This document shows positions 1-6,535 of a stretch of 6,535 nucleotides of DNA, in pieces. The position numbers were made by a program, and so were the translations under genes. The stretch is from Acidobacteriaceae bacterium. GTDB lineage: Bacteria; Acidobacteriota; Terriglobia; Terriglobales; Acidobacteriaceae. The notes under the pieces were generated by a model that saw only the letters and a program-made list of their open reading frames with translations, searched no databases and was not told where the DNA came from. Numbering within the stretch: the first letter of the stretch is position 1; the number at the start of each line of letters is the position of its first letter. The stretch spans positions 1 through 6,535 of the forward strand of contig JASHUF010000481.1 of NCBI GenBank assembly GCA_030040175.1. Direction: 5' to 3'.

Positions 1-1554
<1,554 letters not shown>

Positions 1555-1586
1555 GATAGAAATGCGCGACCCCGGCGCTCCGTTTT

Positions 1587-1590
1587 GGAG
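1587..1590 (+). promoter_or_regulatory. oxyR ribosome binding site
   Basis: GGAG is followed by seven bases (TTTTCCC) and the GTG at 1598. It decides the start: the in-frame ATG at 1553 has no comparable site, lies just upstream of the predicted transcription start, and would add 15 residues with no counterpart in OxyR proteins. Confidence 0.75.
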
Positions 1591-1597
1591 TTTTCCC

Positions 1598-2641
1598 GTG
1601 AACCTTCAGGATCTGCGCTATCTCGTAGCCGTAGCCGAGCACCGGCACTTCGGGCGCGCGGCCGAGGCCTCAAACGTGAGCCAGCCCACGCTGAGCAGCC
1701 AGATCAGGAAGCTCGAAGGCGAGCTGGGCGTCACCCTGCTCGAGCGCACCAACAAGCGCGTGGACCTGACGCCCGTGGGCGGCCAGGTGTTGCATCATGC
1801 GCGGCGCGTACTGGCTGAAGCCGGCCAGATCGAGACCGTGGCGCAGGCGGCGCGCGATCCGCTCGCGGGCCCGCTGAAGCTGGGCATTATTCCCACGCTG
1901 GCGCCGTACCTGATGCCGCTGATCCTCAAGCCGCTCAAGCACGCCTGCCCGCAGATGCCGCTCGAGCTTTGGGAAGATCAGACGCGCTCGCTCATCGACG
2001 GGCTGCGCAACCACCGGCTCGACGCCGCACTGCTGGCCACGCCGCCGGACGCGCCCGAGATCACTGAGCTCAGGCTCTTCGATGAACCGCTGCTTGCGGC
2101 TCTGCCCTTGCACCACCGGCTTGCCGCATCGCGGAAGATCAGTGAGAAATCGCTCGCGGGCGAGCTGCTGGTTCTGGCTGACGGCCATTGCCTGGCCCAC
2201 CAGGCGCTGGCCGCATGCGGCGCGCGCCATGGCTCCCAGCGCAACGCCGCGGCCAGCGCGCTGCCCCGCGCAATCGCCGGTGCTGTTTCCGGTTCCATGC
2301 AGGCCTCCACCCTTGAAACCCTCGTGAACCTGGTCGCCGCCGGCTACGGATGCACCTTGCTGCCGGCCCTTGCTGCGGATTCCTTCCAAAGCCGCGAAAT
2401 CGTCCTCCGGCCGCTGGCGGGCGAGTCGCTGCGCACCATTCGCCTGGTCAGCCGGCCCGGTTTTCCCCGGCCGCAGGCGCTGCGTGCGCTCGAGCGCGTG
2501 ATTCTACAGGCTGTGAATTTCTTGTGGAAATCTGGTGCAAATCTCCAGGAACCCCGAAAAGTCCGGCATCAGCTCCGGCAAATCCAGAAATCGCGAATTC
2601 GGGCCCCCCTTATCCACAAAAGCACACCTTCTGCACGTTGA
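1598..2641 (+). CDS. oxyR: OxyR, LysR-family hydrogen-peroxide sensor and transcription regulator
   Basis: Cytoplasmic DNA-binding regulator that forms an intramolecular disulfide in peroxide and then activates defence genes such as katG. The GTG start gives 347 residues; Escherichia coli OxyR has 305. The helix-turn-helix is at about residues 18-40 (FGRAAEASNVSQPTLSSQIR), followed by the linker and the effector domain from about residue 90 (PLKLGIIPTLAPYLMP). The peroxidatic and resolving cysteines are C198 and C207 in DGHCLAHQALAAC, with the same nine-residue spacing as C199 and C208 of E. coli; TLETLVNLVAAGYGCTLLPALA follows. Divergence from katG supports the name. Two features are unusual. 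About 16 extra residues sit between C207 and the conserved TLETL helix. After residue 306 comes a basic 41-residue tail (2516-2638), about 29 residues beyond the E. coli end. Both could be lineage traits. The tail could also come from a lost stop or a small frameshift, since a TGA lies at 2514-2516 in the +1 frame. Confidence 0.96.
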   Translation: MNLQDLRYLVAVAEHRHFGRAAEASNVSQPTLSSQIRKLEGELGVTLLERTNKRVDLTPVGGQVLHHARRVLAEAGQIETVAQAARDPLAGPLKLGIIPTLAPYLMPLILKPLKHACPQMPLELWEDQTRSLIDGLRNHRLDAALLATPPDAPEITELRLFDEPLLAALPLHHRLAASRKISEKSLAGELLVLADGHCLAHQALAACGARHGSQRNAAASALPRAIAGAVSGSMQASTLETLVNLVAAGYGCTLLPALAADSFQSREIVLRPLAGESLRTIRLVSRPGFPRPQALRALERVILQAVNFLWKSGANLQEPRKVRHQLRQIQKSRIRAPLIHKSTPSAR

Positions 2642-2666
2642 CCCTGTTCATCGCGCTCCTTAGAGT
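2638..2666 (+). promoter_or_regulatory. Candidate smc promoter overlapping the oxyR stop
   Basis: TTGACC (2638-2643) matches the -35 consensus at 5 of 6 positions and includes the oxyR TGA stop. After exactly 17 bases, TAGAGT (2661-2666) matches the -10 at 4 of 6. Transcription would start near 2673, leaving a leader of about 95 bases. No terminator separates oxyR from smc, so read-through could also contribute. Confidence 0.5.
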
Positions 2667-2672
2667 CTCTAA
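2660..2672. repeat. 13-base perfect palindrome over the smc -10 element
   Basis: TTAGAG-T-CTCTAA is a perfect inverted repeat around one central base and covers the whole candidate -10 hexamer. The position would suit an operator for a dimeric regulator. A 6-bp repeat can also arise by chance, and no regulator is suggested by the sequence. Confidence 0.35.
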
Positions 2673-2700
2673 TCAAAGAGAGCATCGGATAGCTGCGCGC

Positions 2701-2766
2701 ATGGGAAGCGGGAAGAATGCCATGGACTTGTGCGCAGCCGTGGCACAGGGACGTTTTCTGGAGTAA
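2701..2766 (+). other. Possible 21-codon leader ORF ending two bases before smc
   Basis: ATG at 2701 opens MGSGKNAMDLCAAVAQGRFLE and stops at TAA 2764-2766; the smc ATG follows two bases later. The stop lies between the smc GGAG and the start codon, a geometry that permits translational coupling. No convincing ribosome site precedes the ATG at 2701, and the peptide matches nothing I recognise. It may be a chance frame, which is part of a longer stop-free stretch running in from oxyR. Confidence 0.15.
2760..2763 (+). promoter_or_regulatory. smc ribosome binding site
   Basis: GGAG followed by five bases (TAAAG) and the ATG at 2769. The resulting protein start MLKLKKIHILGFKSF is the normal SMC beginning, so site and start support each other. 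Confidence 0.85.
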
Positions 2767-2768
2767 AG

Positions 2769-5700
2769 ATGCTGAAATTAAAGAAGATCCACATCCTCGG
2801 GTTCAAAAGCTTCTGTGACCGCACCGAGATTTCGGTTCCAGGTACAGGGATTGCGGCCGTTGTGGGGCCGAACGGGTGCGGCAAGTCGAACATTCTGGAT
2901 GCGATGAGCTGGGTGCTGGGCGAGCAGAGCGCCAAGAGCCTGCGCGGCACGCAGATGCAGGATGTGATCTTTGCCGGCACCCGCGCGCGCAAGCCGCTGG
3001 GCATGGCCGAGGTGTCGCTTACGCTGGTCGATCCCGAGGCGTACGAAGGCCCGATTCCCGTCGAGCCGGAGCTCGATTTCGATCCCGGGGGCGCCGCGGA
3101 TTGGGACGAAGAGGAGATGCGCAGGCAACGGGCGGTCGAGGCAGAAGAGATCATTGCTGCCGAGCAGCCGCGTGGCGGGGGCGAAGCGGAGGCCGCAGCG
3201 GAGACAGCAGCAGCGGCGCAGGAGGACGGCGCGGCGGAGGAGGGCCCGCAGCCCCCCATGCAGCCTGTCGTCCTGAAGATTCGCCGGCGCAAATTCCATA
3301 GCGTTCCCAAGAAGGGTGAGATTGTGGTCACGCGGCGCCTGTTTCGCACCGGCGAAAGCGAATACCTGCTCAACGGGAAGCTCTGCCGCCTGCGCGACAT
3401 TCAGGACATCTTCATGGGAACCGGCCTTGGGCCAGACTGTTACGCCATTATCGGGCAGGAGCAGGTGGGCCAACTGCTCAGCTCCAGACCGCACGAGCGG
3501 CGCGCCATTATCGAGGAGGCCGCAGGAATCACGCGCTTCAAGACCAAGAAGCGGCTGGCAGAGCTGCGCCTGGAAAGCGCGCGGCAGAATCTGGCGCGCG
3601 TGGACGACATCTTTGAAGAAGTCACGCGGCAGATGAACAGCCTGAAGCGGCAGGCGGCGAAGGCAGAGCGGTTTGTGGCCGTGCGCGATGAGCTGCGCGG
3701 GCGCATGCGCGTGGTGCTCGCAAGCCGCATGGCCGCCATGGATGCCGAGCGCGCCGGCCTGGAGGAGGAGATTGCGGCGCTCACCGAGCGCGTGCTCGCC
3801 GCCGCGGCCGAGATCGAGGGCCTGGAAACCAGCCAGCACGAGCTCACGGAGCGCGGCTACGCGCTGGAGGGCGAGAGCCAGGCGGCGCAGGCGCGCGCCA
3901 ATGAGTCGGCGATCGAGCTGGAGCGGGCCGCGGCGCGCGAGCGCAGCAACACGGAGCGCATCGGCGAGCTTGAAGGGCGCATCGAAGCGCTGGGCGCGGA
4001 GCTTGAGCAGACGCGCGCGCAGTTGAGCGCGATCGCCGAGGAGCGGGTGCAGCATCGTGGTTTCCTTGAGACCGCGGCGGGCGAGTCGCGCGCGTTTCGC
4101 GAAAAGGTGGAGGCGCGGCAGCAGGAGGCGCGCGCCGCGGCGGAAGAAGTCTTTAGCGCCGAGCGGGAGCTCGAGGGCGCGCGCCGGCACGCCATGCACC
4201 TGCTCACGCTCGCCGGGAATGCGCGCCATCAGACTGCGCAGAGCGAGGAGAGCCTGGCGGCTCTGGAGTGCGAGGCGGAACGGCTGGAGACGGAAATGGC
4301 CCGCGCGCGCGGCGAACAGGAACACCTGGGCGCGGAGAGCGGGCAGGCGCGGCTCAAATTCGAGTCGGCTGCCGGGGCGCTTAAGGGGATGGAAGAGGAG
4401 ATGGGCGAGCTGCGCGAAACCCTGCAGGCGCGCCGCGCGGACGAGGCGGCGCAGCGTGCGCGCGCCAACCAACTGCGCGGCGAGCAAGCGGCGGCCGCGG
4501 GACGCCGTGATTCGCTGCAGGCGCTGATCCGCAACCACGGCTACTCGACCGACAGCGTGCGCAAGCTGCTGAAACCCGGCGCGCTGGGCGCGGGGCTGGC
4601 GCCCGTGGGCACACTGGCCGATTTTCTGGAGGTGAGCGGCGAGCACGAAGGCGTGGTGGACGAGTTCCTGCGTGAAGAACTGAACTATGTGGTCGTCGAG
4701 AGCTGGGGCGCGGCCGAGGAAGGCGTGCGCGTGCTTAAGACCGGCGACGGACGCGCCACTTTTCTGATTCATGGCGACGAGCAGGGCAAGCTTTTTGACC
4801 TGGATTCCGGTGCGATCCACGAACCGGGGCTTACGCCGCTGCGCGATGCCGTGCGCGTGCTCAACGGCTTTGGGCGCTCGCTCGAAGGGATTCTGCCCAA
4901 GCTCGGAAACGGCTACATCGTGGAGGATGCGAGCCGGGCTTTGCAGCTGGCCGCGCGCTACCCGCATGCGTTCTTTCTCACACAAGAGGGTGAGTGCTTT
5001 CATAACTCGACCGTGACCGGCGGCAAGCCGGCCAGCGAGGGACCGCTGGCGCTCAAGCGCGATCTGCGCGAGACGGAGGCGCGGCTCGCCGGCCTCGACT
5101 CGGACCTGATGCAGGCGGAGATGGAAGCAGCGGCGCTGGGGCACGAGATGGAAGCGCTCGCCGGCCGCGTGGAGACGCTGGGCGAAGAGCGGCGCCGGGC
5201 CGAGAGCGAAAGCGCGAACCTGGGCGCGGCCCTCAAGCAGATGGAAGCGGAGGTACAGCGCATCGAGCGGCGCCTCGAAGACTGGGCACTGCAGGCCGCG
5301 CGCAACAAGGATGCATGCGAGGCCAAGCGGCAGGCGATTCAAGAGAAACGCGACGAAGCGGCGCGGCTCGAGGCCGGGCATGCGCAGGCTGAAGCCGGAC
5401 TCGACAGCATGGCAGCGCAACTGGATGCGCTGCGCCAGAAGCGCGAAACGCTGCAACAAGAAGCGGCGCAGGTGACGGCCGAGCTTGCGGGACTGGAAGA
5501 GCGGCGGCGCGGCGCGGAGGCGGCCTTCCAGCGCATCGACCGGCAGCATGCCGATCTCGAACGGCGGGTGCAGGCCATCGAGCAGCAGAGGACGGCCGCG
5601 GCCCAGGAGCGTGAGCAGCGCGTAAGCGAGAGCGCCGCGCTCGCCGAACGACAGAAGGAACTGATGGCGGCAAGGGCGGAGGCTCTGGCGCACACGCAGA

Positions 5701-6535
5701 CTCTTGCCGGCGAAGCGCAGGCTCTGCGCCAGCAGCTCGCCGAGATGGAAGCGCGGCTCAAGAGCGGGCGCGCGGCGCTCGACCAGTTGCGCGACGAGCG
5801 CGCGGCACGGTCGAGCGAACTGGCCAAGCTCCAATCCGACCTCGAGTACCTGGAGGCAAGCTGCCTGGCGGAGGTGAACGTGGCCGCGCAGGTGTTGCGC
5901 GAAGACGCGGAGATGGCGCGCCTGGCCGGCAACGAGCTGACCGAGGAAGAAGAGACCTGCCGCGGGCTGCGCCAGCGCATGGAGCAGATGGGCCCGGTGA
6001 ACATGATGGCGCTCGACGAATACAAGGAGACGGCGGAGCGGCACTCCTTCCTCGAAACGCAGCGCAACGACCTGATCGAATCGATCGAAAACACGCAGGA
6101 GACGATCAAGGAGATCGACCAGATCACGCGCACCCGGTTCGACGAGGCCTTTGCGCACATCAACGAGAACTTCGGCCAGGTGTTTACGCGCCTCTTTCAC
6201 GGCGGCAACGCCTTTCTGCGCATTACCGACGAGGAGAACCAGGACGAGAGCGGGCTCGACATTGTGGCTTCGCCGCCGGGCAAGAAGCTGCAGAATGTCC
6301 TGCTGCTTTCGGGCGGCGAAAAGGCGCTCACGGCCCTCGCGCTGCTGGTGGGCATCTTCCAGTTCCGGCCCAGCCCCTTCTGCGTGCTCGACGAAGTGGA
6401 CGCGGCGCTGGACGAAACCAACGTGGACCGGTTCGCCGACCTCATGCACTCGCTCAGCCGCGAGACGCAGTTCCTGGTGGTGACGCACTCCAAGCGCATG
6501 ATGCACACTGCCGACATGATCTACGGCGTAACCAT
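2769..6535 (+). CDS. smc: Chromosome segregation/condensation ATPase SMC (C-terminal end outside window)
   Basis: SMC dimers, with ScpA and ScpB, fold and separate the bacterial chromosome by ATP-driven DNA loop handling. The frame is open for 1255 codons to the window edge. Motifs in order: Walker A GPNGCGKS (33-40, K39); R-loop LRG (58-60, R59); Q-loop Q230; first coiled coil about 255-580; hinge about 583-755, ending in the TVTGG glycines (748-752); second coiled coil about 760-1070; C-terminal head from MGPVNMMALDEY (1074 on); ABC signature LSGGEKALT (S1181); Walker B VLDEVDAALDE with catalytic E1209. The signature serine and Walker B glutamate are both shifted by 91 residues from Bacillus subtilis SMC. 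Most of that shift is an extra segment of about 85 residues, acidic and alanine-rich then basic, at residues 90-182. An estimated 20-40 residues are missing at the end. The Q-loop reads IIGQEQV where most SMCs have a glycine after the glutamine. The gene probably has its own promoter at 2638-2666. Confidence 0.97.
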   Translation, partial: MLKLKKIHILGFKSFCDRTEISVPGTGIAAVVGPNGCGKSNILDAMSWVLGEQSAKSLRGTQMQDVIFAGTRARKPLGMAEVSLTLVDPEAYEGPIPVEPELDFDPGGAADWDEEEMRRQRAVEAEEIIAAEQPRGGGEAEAAAETAAAAQEDGAAEEGPQPPMQPVVLKIRRRKFHSVPKKGEIVVTRRLFRTGESEYLLNGKLCRLRDIQDIFMGTGLGPDCYAIIGQEQVGQLLSSRPHERRAIIEEAAGITRFKTKKRLAELRLESARQNLARVDDIFEEVTRQMNSLKRQAAKAERFVAVRDELRGRMRVVLASRMAAMDAERAGLEEEIAALTERVLAAAAEIEGLETSQHELTERGYALEGESQAAQARANESAIELERAAARERSNTERIGELEGRIEALGAELEQTRAQLSAIAEERVQHRGFLETAAGESRAFREKVEARQQEARAAAEEVFSAERELEGARRHAMHLLTLAGNARHQTAQSEESLAALECEAERLETEMARARGEQEHLGAESGQARLKFESAAGALKGMEEEMGELRETLQARRADEAAQRARANQLRGEQAAAAGRRDSLQALIRNHGYSTDSVRKLLKPGALGAGLAPVGTLADFLEVSGEHEGVVDEFLREELNYVVVESWGAAEEGVRVLKTGDGRATFLIHGDEQGKLFDLDSGAIHEPGLTPLRDAVRVLNGFGRSLEGILPKLGNGYIVEDASRALQLAARYPHAFFLTQEGECFHNSTVTGGKPASEGPLALKRDLRETEARLAGLDSDLMQAEMEAAALGHEMEALAGRVETLGEERRRAESESANLGAALKQMEAEVQRIERRLEDWALQAARNKDACEAKRQAIQEKRDEAARLEAGHAQAEAGLDSMAAQLDALRQKRETLQQEAAQVTAELAGLEERRRGAEAAFQRIDRQHADLERRVQAIEQQRTAAAQEREQRVSESAALAERQKELMAARAEALAHTQTLAGEAQALRQQLAEMEARLKSGRAALDQLRDERAARSSELAKLQSDLEYLEASCLAEVNVAAQVLREDAEMARLAGNELTEEEETCRGLRQRMEQMGPVNMMALDEYKETAERHSFLETQRNDLIESIENTQETIKEIDQITRTRFDEAFAHINENFGQVFTRLFHGGNAFLRITDEENQDESGLDIVASPPGKKLQNVLLLSGGEKALTALALLVGIFQFRPSPFCVLDEVDAALDETNVDRFADLMHSLSRETQFLVVTHSKRMMHTADMIYGVT

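Noticed and set aside
1670..2389. Open frame of 239 codons on the minus strand opposite oxyR
   Set aside because: It is in exact antisense register with oxyR, has no ribosome site or recognisable protein features, and has the same codon-avoidance cause.
2666..2681. TCTCT-AATCAA-AGAGA hairpin as a terminator after oxyR
   Set aside because: The stem has only five weak base pairs and no run of T follows. It cannot be called a Rho-independent terminator.
2350..2766. 138-codon plus-strand frame overlapping the oxyR 3' end and the gap
   Set aside because: Most of it overlaps conserved oxyR coding sequence in another frame and it shows no domain. Only its last 21 codons, in the gap, were kept as a weak leader candidate.
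2778..6506. Open frame of 1242 codons on the minus strand opposite smc
   Set aside because: It lies in exact codon register with smc, so its stops could arise only from smc codons TTA, CTA or TCA, which this GC-rich gene avoids. It begins at the single TTA codon (2778-2780). The translation shows no recognisable domain, while smc has every family motif.

Overview
The window reads as a chromosomal piece of a GC-rich bacterium. It holds three genes: the 5' part of katG on the minus strand (bases 1-1330), a complete divergent oxyR (1598-2641), and smc running off the right edge (2769-6535). The SMC N-terminal head and its acidic insert resemble, from memory, SMC proteins of Acidobacteriota (Terriglobia/Acidobacteriaceae). 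That assignment is an inference, since no phylogenetic marker or database search could be used. No mobile element, CRISPR array, tRNA or rRNA was seen.

Left half (1-2641): a peroxide-response pair. KatG, a bifunctional catalase-peroxidase, and OxyR, a LysR-type peroxide sensor with both redox cysteines (C198, C207), diverge from a 267-base gap. A 37-base match to the four-part OxyR recognition pattern lies at 1518-1554. It overlaps the oxyR -10/-35 elements on one side and abuts a weak katG -35 position on the other. This is the arrangement expected if OxyR represses itself and activates katG.

Right half (2642-6535): a 127-base gap carries a plausible sigma70-type promoter whose -35 overlaps the oxyR stop codon, and a 13-base palindrome over its -10. 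Then comes smc, the chromosome-organising ATPase, with Walker A, R-loop, Q-loop, hinge, ABC signature and Walker B all readable. It lacks only an estimated 20-40 C-terminal residues, which lie beyond the window.

The layout looks like ordinary core chromosome and I see no new multi-gene system. The points worth a second look are protein-level oddities: an insert of about 85 residues in the SMC head, an insert of about 16 residues just after the OxyR resolving cysteine, and a basic 41-residue OxyR tail. The inferred OxyR operator is the other. All three genes avoid TTA, CTA and TCA codons, which leaves very long but meaningless open frames on the opposite strands.
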